Shown here: piece after piece, positions 9,077 to 16,834 of the stretch
Layout of the letters: each line of letters starts with the position of its first letter
Position numbering within the stretch: position 1 is the stretch's first letter
Assembly: GCA_943371425.1 (NCBI GenBank)
Contig: CALRUR010000005.1
Span: forward strand, 124,001 to 188,000
Direction: 5' to 3'
DNA from: CAJBVG01 sp943371425
GTDB taxonomy: Bacteria > Bacteroidota > Bacteroidia > Sphingobacteriales > Sphingobacteriaceae
Length of the DNA: 64,000 nt
Translations under genes and position numbers: made by a program
The notes under the pieces: generated by a model
Told to the model about the DNA's origin: nothing
Seen by the model: the letters and a program-made list of their open reading frames with translations, nothing else
Database searches by the model: none

Positions 9077-9928
9077 ATGTCGCAGCAAAACAACGTAAAC
9101 ATACATAAAATAGAGAGGGTTGACGAAAGTTTTTATTTCGATACAAAATCTATTTACGATTTAGTAATTCACTACGATGAAGAGCGATTTCAGTGCGTTT
9201 CTTACAGTGCAGAGCGAAATAAATTTGTACTACAAGCAGAGTTTACAGTACCAGAAGAATTAAGCTTACGTGATGTATTAACTCATACCGACATCATCAA
9301 AAGAGATTTTAGAAATGTACATTACATTAGCAGTTCTAAAATTCAAAGCATTATTCCAGATGCATTTTATGACGATGCCATTGCCGAACAATTAGTTGGT
9401 TTTCACAACACCTTGACGCCCGAGCATCTTTTGTATAAAAATCAACTAGAACTTTTGCAATCGCAATTAGTTTTTGCCATAGACCCCATAGAAATTGCAG
9501 CGGTAAAATCGCGTTTCCCGGAGGTAAAGTTTACACATTCTGGTGCAGCCTTGTTAAATTATTTGTCGGCTTTAGCTTATCAAGGTAAACTGATGATGGT
9601 TCATTACCATCAATCAAGTATAGAAATAGTATTGATGCAAGGAAAGTCTTGTTTGTTATATAATCAATTCGATCTTTCTAGTAAAGAAGACATCGTGCCT
9701 ATTTTGACTCAAATAGTGGAGCAATTTTCATTGAATATAGAAAGCCTACAAGTGTTATTGTCGGGTGATATAGAAATGGAATCAGCTGAAGAAAAAAACA
9801 TCAAAAGATATTTCAATAAAGTTTTTTACGCACCCCGCGATAATCGTTTTGCTTATACCTATAGAATAGCAGACGATCCGCAAGCACATAAATTTATTGC
9901 CTTATACGCTGCTAGTTTATGCGAATAA
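9077..9928 (+). CDS. DUF3822 family protein
   Basis: 283-residue cytosolic protein of a family confined to Bacteroidota and of unknown function. It has no signal peptide or membrane segment. The N-terminal half has alternating strands (YDLVIHYDEERFQC) and the second half a pattern reminiscent of an actin/hexokinase-like fold, but I see no clear phosphate loop, so that is only an impression. It overlaps rsmD by 10 nt and precedes coaD, an order I know from many Bacteroidota genomes. Translational coupling suggests a link to ribosome methylation or CoA synthesis, which is unproven. Confidence 0.85.
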   Translation: MSQQNNVNIHKIERVDESFYFDTKSIYDLVIHYDEERFQCVSYSAERNKFVLQAEFTVPEELSLRDVLTHTDIIKRDFRNVHYISSSKIQSIIPDAFYDDAIAEQLVGFHNTLTPEHLLYKNQLELLQSQLVFAIDPIEIAAVKSRFPEVKFTHSGAALLNYLSALAYQGKLMMVHYHQSSIEIVLMQGKSCLLYNQFDLSSKEDIVPILTQIVEQFSLNIESLQVLLSGDIEMESAEEKNIKRYFNKVFYAPRDNRFAYTYRIADDPQAHKFIALYAASLCE

Positions 9929-10452
9929 TTTCTGGTTCACATAGAGGGCTAAAATTAATTGCCCCGAGTAAATTGCCGGTTAGGCCAACAACCGATATGG
10001 CTAAAGAAGCCTTGTTTAATATTGTTGAAAAAAGATTTGACATTGAAGAGCTAGAAGTATTGGATTTATTTGCTGGTACTGGTAATATAAGTTACGAATT
10101 TTCTTCCCGTGGGGTAAAAAAAATCACCAGTGTTGATCGTAGTTTTGATTGTATAAAGTTTATTCAAGAAACAAATAAAAAATTAAATTTTAATGCTGAA
10201 GTAATTAAAGCGGATGTATTCAAATTTCTGAAAAACGAAGAACAGAAATACGATTTAATTTTTGCGGATCCGCCTTATGATTTACCAAATATACCGGAGG
10301 TAATACATTGGGTGCAAACCAACGATTTATTAAATGAAAATGGGTTACTCATTGTAGAACATGCAAGCATGCAAAACTTAAGTTCCTATAAAGGTTTTGT
10401 AGAGAGTAGGAAATATGGAAATTCAACTTTTTCGCTTTTCAAAAAAATATAA
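9919..10452 (+). CDS. rsmD: 16S rRNA (guanine(966)-N(2))-methyltransferase
   Basis: Methylates G966 of 16S rRNA with S-adenosylmethionine. 177 residues; begins MRIISGSHRGLKL, then PTTDMAKEALFNI, the SAM-binding VLDLFAGTGNISYE and the catalytic DPPY motif in FADPPYDLP. All family signatures are present. The start ATG lies inside the last codons of the DUF3822 gene (10-nt overlap), so translation is probably coupled. coaD follows 40 nt later in the same direction. Confidence 0.95.
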   Translation: MRIISGSHRGLKLIAPSKLPVRPTTDMAKEALFNIVEKRFDIEELEVLDLFAGTGNISYEFSSRGVKKITSVDRSFDCIKFIQETNKKLNFNAEVIKADVFKFLKNEEQKYDLIFADPPYDLPNIPEVIHWVQTNDLLNENGLLIVEHASMQNLSSYKGFVESRKYGNSTFSLFKKI

Positions 10453-10492
10453 TTGAAGTATATTTAATTAACATAGCACAATAAATAACACA

Positions 10493-10957
10493 ATGGAAAA
10501 AATAGCACTATTCCCTGGATCGTTTGACCCCATTACCTTTGCGCATATGGATATTTTAAACAGATCATTGCCATTATTTGATAAAGTGTACGTGGGCATT
10601 GGACTAAACAGTACCAAACAGAGTTTATTAACTCCAGAAAAAAGAGCCCAAATGTTAACAAAAGTATTTGCCGATAATCCAAAAATAGAAGTACTGAGTT
10701 ACGAAGGCTTAACGGTTGAGTTTTGCCATAAAATAGGAGCGCAATACATGATAAGAGGCATACGCTCAACAGCCGATTTTGAATACGAAAAAGCCATCAG
10801 TCAAATGAATCATGCTATGCGACCAGAAATAGAAAGTATTTTTATTCTTAGCAAACCGGGCTTCTCTGCCATAAGCTCAACCATTGTCCGCGACATCCTG
10901 CGTAATGGGGGGGATGTGAGTAAGTTTGTACCGCAAGCGGTGATAGATGAGTTGTGA
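10493..10957 (+). CDS. coaD: Phosphopantetheine adenylyltransferase
   Basis: Transfers AMP from ATP to 4'-phosphopantetheine, the next-to-last step of CoA synthesis. 154 residues. The N-terminal nucleotide motif reads PGSFDPITFAHMD: the usual TxGH is TFAH here, with Ala for Gly but the catalytic His kept. GIRSTADFEYE and the C-terminal ISSTIVRDIL match the family. The last codons (GATGAGTTGTGA) match the GAGTTGTGA word that forms intergenic repeats elsewhere in the window. Third gene of the DUF3822-rsmD-coaD run. Confidence 0.95.
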   Translation: MEKIALFPGSFDPITFAHMDILNRSLPLFDKVYVGIGLNSTKQSLLTPEKRAQMLTKVFADNPKIEVLSYEGLTVEFCHKIGAQYMIRGIRSTADFEYEKAISQMNHAMRPEIESIFILSKPGFSAISSTIVRDILRNGGDVSKFVPQAVIDEL

Positions 10958-11180
10958 GCTTTTTTCGTAATTCTTAATTTATTTTTTTCAATCCATTAAA
11001 TTTTGAAATACAAAAGTTAGCCGAGAATTACGATTCTACAATAAGTTTACAACGGCTAAACATTAATGCTTCCTATTTAATCAATCACGCCTTTGTCTTT
11101 CAAAATTTTAAGGATTGATGGTTACGTTTGCTTAATAGGTTACATTGTTAATTTTATTAGTGAAGCCGCCAATTGCGAAA

Positions 11181-11199
11181 TTCACAACTCACAACTCAA
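11181..11199. repeat. TCACAACTCACAACTCA word repeat at a gene end
   Basis: Two copies of the 7-nt word CACAACT (GAGTTGT on the other strand). They supply the final codons and stop of the Nudix gene. The same word occurs at 22281-22297 and 45676-45735. Confidence 0.7.
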
Positions 11200-11787
11200 T
11201 AGGTCTAAAATCATCGGATAGGTTTCCCTCTCCACATACTCTATTGCATTTTGCACCAAAATCCACTCCGCTTTAGTAATATCCTCCTCTGCTTGTGGTG
11301 TTAAAATTTCTTCTTCTGCAGACATTAAGTACCAATAAGTTTTTTTGAGTATTAGTTTTCCTTTGTGTTCGTATATATGGTAGGTATCGGTTAAATGTTC
11401 TTCAATACGATGTGTTTTTAATCCACATTCTTCGGCGACCTCACGCCATGCAGCTTTTTTAATGCTTTCGCCTTCGTCTATTTTACCTTTTGGCAAATCC
11501 CATTTCCCTCGTCGGTAAATTAGTAGGATTTTTGTGCGCTCATTATTCAGTATTAAGCCACCTGCAGCCTCTATGAGTACTAAATTTTTACTAAAGTGTA
11601 AGAAAGTACTTTCGGCATCGTTTGTTTGTATAATAAGGCCATTCTCCGTATTAAGTTTTTGTAAAATGGTGTGAAAAGAATTTCTATCTAACTCATAATT
11701 AACAAGGTAACTATCGTTTTTGATGTTAGGAAATTCTTCCTCAGAACATATTATTATAGGCTTTTCGTTGATATAAATTTTATACAT
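11182..11787 (-). CDS. Nudix hydrolase with N-terminal extension
   Basis: Hydrolyses a nucleoside diphosphate linked to another moiety; the substrate is unknown. The Nudix box (GX5EX7REUXEEXGU) is complete at about residues 101-123: it begins GKIDEGES and ends REVAEECGL. About 75 residues precede the Nudix fold and have no motif I recognise. The C-terminus is encoded by GAGTTGTGA repeat words, so the stop is supplied by repeat DNA. It diverges from pyrE with only 7 bp between start codons, so its promoter must lie in the pyrE reading frame or it is transcribed leaderless. Confidence 0.9.
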   Translation of the reverse strand: MYKIYINEKPIIICSEEEFPNIKNDSYLVNYELDRNSFHTILQKLNTENGLIIQTNDAESTFLHFSKNLVLIEAAGGLILNNERTKILLIYRRGKWDLPKGKIDEGESIKKAAWREVAEECGLKTHRIEEHLTDTYHIYEHKGKLILKKTYWYLMSAEEEILTPQAEEDITKAEWILVQNAIEYVERETYPMILDLLSCEL

Positions 11788-11790
11788 TTG
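11783..11790 (+). promoter_or_regulatory. Predicted -7 box of pyrE
   Basis: TACATTTG ends 4 nt before the pyrE ATG and overlaps the start codon of the divergent Nudix gene. No TTTG at the right distance upstream was seen, so the -33 part is weak. Confidence 0.5.
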
Positions 11791-11794
11791 CAGT

Positions 11795-12448
11795 ATGATT
11801 AGTAAGAGGGAAACATCGTTAAAAGTAGCAGAATTTTTGCTTCAAATCAAAGCCATTAAATTACAACCAAATGCACCCTTTACATGGGCTTCTGGTTGGA
11901 AGTCGCCTATTTATTGCGACAATAGAGTAACATTATCTTATCCACCTGTTCGTACATTTATTCGCCAACGTTTATCGGAGGTTATAAATGATGAGTTTTC
12001 GGCAGTAAATTTAATTGCAGGAGTGGCAACTGCAGGTATTCCACAAGGAGTTTTAGTTGCACAAGAATTAGGTCTTCCATTTGCATATGTTCGTTCGGCT
12101 CCTAAAGATCATGGAATGAATAACATGATTGAGGGTGAAGTGAAGGAAGGACAAAAAGTAGTGGTAGTTGAAGATTTAGTGTCGACGGGTAAAAGTAGCC
12201 TTAAAGCAGTAGAGGCCTTAAGAGCAGCAGGATGCGATGTAGTTGGCATGGTATGCATATTTAACTATGGTTTTGATGCAGCCGTTGAAAATTTTAAACA
12301 AGCAAATTGTAAATTAATTTCTTTAAGTAATTATACCGATTTATTAGACCAAGCCTTAAGCTCTGGCTCTATTACCGATAAAGATATTGAAGTATTAAAA
12401 TCTTGGAGAGAAGACCCCGCTCATTGGGGCCAAGCAGAAACAGCCTAA
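11795..12448 (+). CDS. pyrE: Orotate phosphoribosyltransferase
   Basis: Makes orotidine monophosphate from orotate and PRPP in pyrimidine synthesis. 217 residues. The PRPP loop VVVVEDLVSTGKSS is at residues 122-135 and WASGWKSPIYCDNR near residue 31 is typical. An SRPBCC protein follows after 6 nt in the same direction, a pairing common in Bacteroidota. No pyrF is adjacent. The start codon sits 4 nt after a TACATTTG box, giving a likely leaderless transcript. Confidence 0.96.
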   Translation: MISKRETSLKVAEFLLQIKAIKLQPNAPFTWASGWKSPIYCDNRVTLSYPPVRTFIRQRLSEVINDEFSAVNLIAGVATAGIPQGVLVAQELGLPFAYVRSAPKDHGMNNMIEGEVKEGQKVVVVEDLVSTGKSSLKAVEALRAAGCDVVGMVCIFNYGFDAAVENFKQANCKLISLSNYTDLLDQALSSGSITDKDIEVLKSWREDPAHWGQAETA

Positions 12449-12454
12449 AGTATT

Positions 12455-12847
12455 ATGACGACCATACAAAGCGAAAAAACGCAAATCAATAAAACATTAG
12501 CTGAAGTGTTTGCATTTTTAGGGAATGCAAATAATCATCAGAAACTAATGCCCGATAGTATTTACAATTGGTCGTCTACAGAAGATGAGTGTAAGTTTAC
12601 CATTCAAAACATGGCTAAGCTCGAATTGAAAATTTCTGAACGCGACCCAGCCGGAAAGGTGGTAATTATCCCTTCGGCTAAGGCACCTTTTGATTTAAAA
12701 ATTGAATGGATTATAGAACCTAATGGGGAGTTTTGTACTGCACAAATGGTAATTCATGCCGATTTAAATCCATTTATTAAAATGATGGCAGTTGGTCCAT
12801 TAAACAAATTGGTAAACCACCAAACTGAAGCGCTGGCTAAACTCTAA
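12455..12847 (+). CDS. SRPBCC family protein
   Basis: 130-residue small cytosolic protein of the START/polyketide-cyclase-like (SRPBCC) fold, which binds hydrophobic ligands. It opens with a strand (TTIQSEKTQI), a helix (LAEVFAFLGNANNHQKLMP) and further strands, and ends in the long helix NKLVNHQTEALAKL, the usual order of the fold. The ligand is unknown. It lies 6 nt after pyrE, so it shares its transcript; the meaning of that link is not known. Confidence 0.85.
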   Translation: MTTIQSEKTQINKTLAEVFAFLGNANNHQKLMPDSIYNWSSTEDECKFTIQNMAKLELKISERDPAGKVVIIPSAKAPFDLKIEWIIEPNGEFCTAQMVIHADLNPFIKMMAVGPLNKLVNHQTEALAKL

Positions 12848-12902
12848 TTATTAATTTTAAAATATTTATCCCTAAATTTATACAACTGTAATTCCCAATA
12901 CG

Positions 12903-13826
12903 ATGTATAAATTTAATTTGAAGAGTTACGTACTCTTTGCTTTATTCCATTTTGTATTTATAAATTTCTGTTTCTCGCAAAACTATTTAAACGAAACTGC
13001 TCGTTGGAAACAAAGTTTCTATTATAATGGAATGACCAATTCTACTTATTGTATTTCCGATCGTTATTTTAATGGTGATACGTTAATAGAGGGTAAAAAC
13101 TATTTCTTATTGTTTCAAAACGAAGAATGCATATTTACAAAATACACTTTCGATTCACTCGGCAATCCCATTATCACAAAAGATACAACCAATAACACCA
13201 TTTTCATTACTTTTATTAGAGAGGAGAACAAGCGCATTTATACTCGAACACTTTTAGATGCGGAAGTTGTAAGGTATAATTTTGATGTTCCAGATAATTC
13301 TCCAATTGATTCTGTAGTTAAGATTAATGGGTGTGTATCTACTGGTTCAGTTAGTATATTGAATCATGATACTGTTTGTATTGGCAACATAAAAAGAAAA
13401 CAATGGACAGTAAGCATGTCGCAATACCCTTTAGCACAAAAGATAATAGAAGGAGTAGGTCCAAGTTCAGGATTTTTGGCTCCCGTTTGCAGGAATGGTT
13501 GCCCAGAATGTGGTTATTATTTATTGAGTTTTACCTTAAACGGCGATACCTTGTATAAAGGAAATTGTATTAGTACAGGTTATAACACAAATAAAATAGC
13601 GGAGCTAGCATTGTATCCGAATCCATTTACTGAATCGTTAACTATAAAAGCATCAACTATTGTACATCGTTATTCAATTGAAAATTTGAATGGTACTTTA
13701 ATAATGGAAGATAAGGTAGGGAAAGAAAATTTTGTTGTTGAAAATAAAAATTTGAACTCTGGTTTATATATTCTTAAATTGTATTTTGATGACGAAGTAT
13801 TGGTTCGAAAAATATTAAAATTATAA
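12903..13826 (+). CDS. Secreted protein with T9SS type A sorting domain
   Basis: 307 residues with a signal peptide of about 25 residues ending FCFSQ and a C-terminal type IX sorting domain that starts LALYPNPFTESL and ends in the lysine-containing strand VLVRKILKL. The middle (about residues 30-225) has repeated aromatic strands and a few cysteines (CISTG, CRNGCPECGY) but no family I recognise. It should be exported by Sec and then carried across the outer membrane by T9SS. It lies 1 nt upstream of the NlpE/META lipoprotein gene. Confidence 0.8.
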   Translation: MYKFNLKSYVLFALFHFVFINFCFSQNYLNETARWKQSFYYNGMTNSTYCISDRYFNGDTLIEGKNYFLLFQNEECIFTKYTFDSLGNPIITKDTTNNTIFITFIREENKRIYTRTLLDAEVVRYNFDVPDNSPIDSVVKINGCVSTGSVSILNHDTVCIGNIKRKQWTVSMSQYPLAQKIIEGVGPSSGFLAPVCRNGCPECGYYLLSFTLNGDTLYKGNCISTGYNTNKIAELALYPNPFTESLTIKASTIVHRYSIENLNGTLIMEDKVGKENFVVENKNLNSGLYILKLYFDDEVLVRKILKL

Positions 13827-13827
13827 G

Positions 13828-14619
13828 ATGAGGATTTTACTTTTCCTATTTATGTTGATGGTGGTGTTGAGTTGCAATTCAAAAAAGAAAAATGCTCTAG
13901 CACAGAAAGAGTATGCAGCAAAAATGGCGCACAGTTCTAAAAATTCATTAGATTGGAAAGGTGTTTATAGAGGCATGATGCCTTGCGAAGATTGCGAAGG
14001 TATACAAACAGAAATAATTTTATCAAAAAACAATACCTATGAAATGGCCAAAAGGCATGAAGGTAAAAGTACAGAAATTAGTATAGAAAAAGGATCGTTT
14101 AGATGGTCGGCAGAAGGCAATAAAATTACTTTCTATTCGGCAAATAATACAACAGAATATGCTAATTATTTAGTAGGCGAAAACCAACTCGTTAAATTAG
14201 ATAACAATGGGGATAAAATTATTGATGAATATTCGGGCATGTATGTTTTTAAAAAGAAGGGATTTGATGATAGGATCACAGAGAAATATTGGCAATTGAT
14301 AGAATTGAATGGTAAAGTAGTGGAGCCGACAAAAAGTATTCAGCAATTAAATTTCATGTTAAAATTAAAGGATTCTCGAGTATACGGGTATGGAGGATGC
14401 AATAGATTTTCGGGCCATTTTGAATTGTTGGATGGCAATAGAATTTTATTTACAAAAATGTTGAACACCTTAATTGGATGTAAAAATGCAGAGCAAGAGC
14501 AAGCTTTTTTAAAAGTATTTGAGCTCATCGATCATTATACGATAAAAAACGACACTTTGAGTTTAGCCAAAGCACGCATGGCAAGCATGGCTAAGTTTAA
14601 AGCCATATACATGAGATAA
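13828..14619 (+). CDS. Lipoprotein with NlpE N-terminal domain and META domain
   Basis: 263-residue envelope lipoprotein. The lipobox VVLSC places the lipidated cysteine at about residue 16. Residues 40-135 match the NlpE/copper-resistance N-terminal domain (YRGMMPCEDCEGI, TYEMAKRHEG). Residues 150-262 form a META domain (YWQLIELNGK, GYGGCNRFSGHF, ending AKFKAIYMR). In enterobacteria NlpE senses envelope stress and copper, and META domains occur in HslJ; that role here is only inferred. It is transcribed with the T9SS-A gene before it and the DUF1801 gene after it (1-nt gaps). Confidence 0.9.
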   Translation: MRILLFLFMLMVVLSCNSKKKNALAQKEYAAKMAHSSKNSLDWKGVYRGMMPCEDCEGIQTEIILSKNNTYEMAKRHEGKSTEISIEKGSFRWSAEGNKITFYSANNTTEYANYLVGENQLVKLDNNGDKIIDEYSGMYVFKKKGFDDRITEKYWQLIELNGKVVEPTKSIQQLNFMLKLKDSRVYGYGGCNRFSGHFELLDGNRILFTKMLNTLIGCKNAEQEQAFLKVFELIDHYTIKNDTLSLAKARMASMAKFKAIYMR

Positions 14620-14620
14620 T

Positions 14621-15013
14621 ATGAATGTTAATTTTAGCGACACAAACGATTACATTGCACAGTTCCCCGATGCTACGCAACAGCAATTGCAGGCCTTAAG
14701 AGCTTGTATACTCAAAGCTGCACCAAATGCTACCGAAAAAATTTCTTATGGCATGCCAGCCTTCCATCAGCATGAAATATTGGTGTACATGGCTGGGTAT
14801 AAAAATCATATTGGTTTTTATCCGCACTCAGAACCTATCGTATTTTTTAAAGAAGAACTTAAAAAGTATAAAACCTCTAAAGGCGCTATACAATTTCCAA
14901 TTGATGAAAAATTGCCATTAGCATTGGTTACGAAAATTGTGAAACACAGATTAAAGCAAGCGCTGGAAAAGGCAGCTTTAAAAAAATCCTCACCCAAAAA
15001 AATAAAGAGTTAA
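14621..15013 (+). CDS. DUF1801 (YdhG/YjbR-like) protein
   Basis: 130-residue cytosolic protein. ATEKISYGMPAFHQHE, GYKNHIGFYPHSEPIVFF and KGAIQFPIDEKLP are typical of DUF1801, a small fold sometimes annotated as an iron chaperone because of a distant frataxin-like resemblance. The tail is Lys/Ser rich (AALKKSSPKKIKS). It starts 1 nt after the lipoprotein gene and ends 2 nt before the bestrophin gene. Function unknown. Confidence 0.87.
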   Translation: MNVNFSDTNDYIAQFPDATQQQLQALRACILKAAPNATEKISYGMPAFHQHEILVYMAGYKNHIGFYPHSEPIVFFKEELKKYKTSKGAIQFPIDEKLPLALVTKIVKHRLKQALEKAALKKSSPKKIKS

Positions 15014-15015
15014 GT

Positions 15016-16023
15016 ATGCACGCAGGAACCTCGTATAAATTTTCGGAGTTTTTACTCTGGACACGTAGAAACATTTATTGGTTAATTGTAATTGGGCTTG
15101 TTCCAACTATTTTATATGAAGTATTTAGTATTACATGGATTGCATTGCCATGGACCGTGGTAGCATTGCTTGGTACAGCTACTGCATTTTTGGTTGGTTT
15201 TAAAAATACACAAACCTATAATAGAACTTGGGAGGCAAGGCAAATATGGGGAGCCATATTAAATGTGAGCAGAACCTGGGGTGTGTTTTCTAGAGATTTT
15301 TTAAATGATAAAGAGAAATCCAAAGAATTAATCTACCGACATTTTGCTTGGCTAACAGCTTTAAGGTATCAGCTCAGAGAAACGCGTGCTTGGGAAACTG
15401 CCAGTAAATCTTACAACTCGGAGTACCAATCTTTTTATACTATTCCGGAGCGAGAGAGTAGTTTAGAAGAGGAGTTAAAAAAATATATTTCGGAAGAGGA
15501 ACGTATTTATATTTTAAGTACAAAAAACAGGGCGGTACAATTAATGAGTTTACAATCCAAGACCATAAAAGAATTGTACACAAATCAGAAGATTGATGGC
15601 TTTCAGTTTGCGGAATTGCAAAGCTTGGTAAAAGATTTTTATGACCAGCAAGGTAAAGCGGAACGTATTAAAAACTTCCCGTATCCAAGGCAGTTCGCCA
15701 CCATCAACTCTTTATTTGTAAAATTATTTTGCATTATGTTGCCTTTTAGCATGCTCAAAGATTTTGATAAGTTGAATGAAAGTGTGGAAGGAGTAATGAA
15801 AGGAAAAATGGTATGGTTGGTAGTTCCATTTAGTGTATTGATATCATGGGTATACACTTCCTTGGAACAAGTAGGTGAGAGTACCGAGAATCCGTTTGAA
15901 GGCAGTGCGAATGATGTACCTATTTCGCAAATGAGCAGAACGATAGAGATTGATTTACGGGAGATGTTAGGGGAAACGGAATTACCGGCGGCGCTGCAGC
16001 CAAGGAATAACATTATTCTTTAG
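15016..16023 (+). CDS. Bestrophin family ion channel (UPF0187)
   Basis: 335-residue inner-membrane protein. Two hydrophobic helices near the N-terminus (NIYWLIVIGLVPTILYEVF, then WTVVALLGTATAFLVGF) precede the conserved KNTQTYNRTWEARQIWG segment; two more hydrophobic stretches lie near residues 240 and 265, followed by the acidic ENPFEGSANDVPI motif typical of bestrophins. Bacterial homologues form pentameric anion or cation channels; ion choice cannot be told. Last gene of a tight four-gene run from 12903. GACGCAGAGG word repeats follow its stop codon. Confidence 0.9.
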   Translation: MHAGTSYKFSEFLLWTRRNIYWLIVIGLVPTILYEVFSITWIALPWTVVALLGTATAFLVGFKNTQTYNRTWEARQIWGAILNVSRTWGVFSRDFLNDKEKSKELIYRHFAWLTALRYQLRETRAWETASKSYNSEYQSFYTIPERESSLEEELKKYISEEERIYILSTKNRAVQLMSLQSKTIKELYTNQKIDGFQFAELQSLVKDFYDQQGKAERIKNFPYPRQFATINSLFVKLFCIMLPFSMLKDFDKLNESVEGVMKGKMVWLVVPFSVLISWVYTSLEQVGESTENPFEGSANDVPISQMSRTIEIDLREMLGETELPAALQPRNNIIL

Positions 16024-16070
16024 AGGCGAAAGGTGGCAGAGACGCAGAGGGAGCTGAGACGCGGAGGGGT
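16024..16070. repeat. GACGCAGAGG word repeats after the bestrophin gene
   Basis: GGCAGAGACGCAGAGG and GAGACGCGGAGGGG follow the stop codon directly. This is the reverse complement of the word seen near 3530-3557. Confidence 0.6.
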
Positions 16071-16177
16071 TCGAAGATTTGAATTTTTGAAATCAAGGTG
16101 TAGCAAAGGTTGATAATCCGGGCATCAGAATTAAAGAAAAAATAGGGTATATAAGTTTTAAATAATAAAATTTAAAT

Positions 16178-16528
16178 ATGAGAATATTGTTAAAAGTAGT
16201 AATGATGATTTTTGTGATGTTACAGACTGTTAATTTGTATGCACAAAGCACAGAGATGGTAAATGTAAAATTCAGGAATAATAGTTTTATGCCGAAGAAG
16301 GTAACATTTATTAGTTATTCGCCAAATGAGCAAGGCAATGCTACCATAAGTTATTTAATAATGCCTGGTTTTTCAAAGACAATAAAATATACTGAAGGCA
16401 CGAAAGTATACATTGCTAATAAAGCTCAGGTAGGCACAGTAATGAATGGAAAACGAATCGACAATCAGCAAGCATTTTTGTTCGTAAAGAAGGCTGGATC
16501 GAATAAAGTGGTAAAGTTGAGAGATTGA
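16178..16528 (+). CDS. Small secreted protein of unknown function
   Basis: 116 residues with a clear signal peptide ending LYAQ at about residue 23. The mature part of about 93 residues is rich in beta-type patterns (MVNVKFRNNSFMPKKVTFI, ISYLIMPGFSKTI, KVVKLRD) and has no cysteine. I recognise no family. It stands alone between word-repeat spacers, with an AT-rich 5' flank. Coding is supported by the signal peptide and codon use like its neighbours. Confidence 0.7.
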   Translation: MRILLKVVMMIFVMLQTVNLYAQSTEMVNVKFRNNSFMPKKVTFISYSPNEQGNATISYLIMPGFSKTIKYTEGTKVYIANKAQVGTVMNGKRIDNQQAFLFVKKAGSNKVVKLRD

Positions 16529-16834
16529 GGTTAATATTTTGTTAGTTCGTTTTTTGTTTCACGCAAGGATGCAAAAGGAGCAAAGTGCGCAAAGATTTCC
16601 ATAGAATCCTTTGTGCGTACTTCGTGTCCTTTGTGACCTAGAACCCGAAAGTCTGAAAACCCGAAAGACCGAAACCTCTTAGCACCCCATTTGCACATTT
16701 GCACATTTCCGAATTTGCACATTTTCAAGACTATTAGTCGCATTCCCGCCACACTCTCCTGAAAAATTGGCGCTAAACCACCCTCTTTTCCGCTTTGGTG
16801 CTTCCTTTGTGCATCTATTGTAAACACAAACAAG
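16529..16834. repeat. Gene-free spacer full of word repeats (three families)
   Basis: 306 bp without a believable gene. From 16557 to 16640 an imperfect hairpin is built from CACGCAAGGATGCAAAGG-type and CTTTGTGCGTACTTCGTG-type words. From 16642 it runs through CCCGAAAGTCTGAAAACCCG, then three TTTGCACA units (about 16688-16727). The last 100 bp must hold the clpB promoter, but no TAnnTTTG box is present. I saw no CIRCE-like or other heat-shock operator. Confidence 0.7.
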
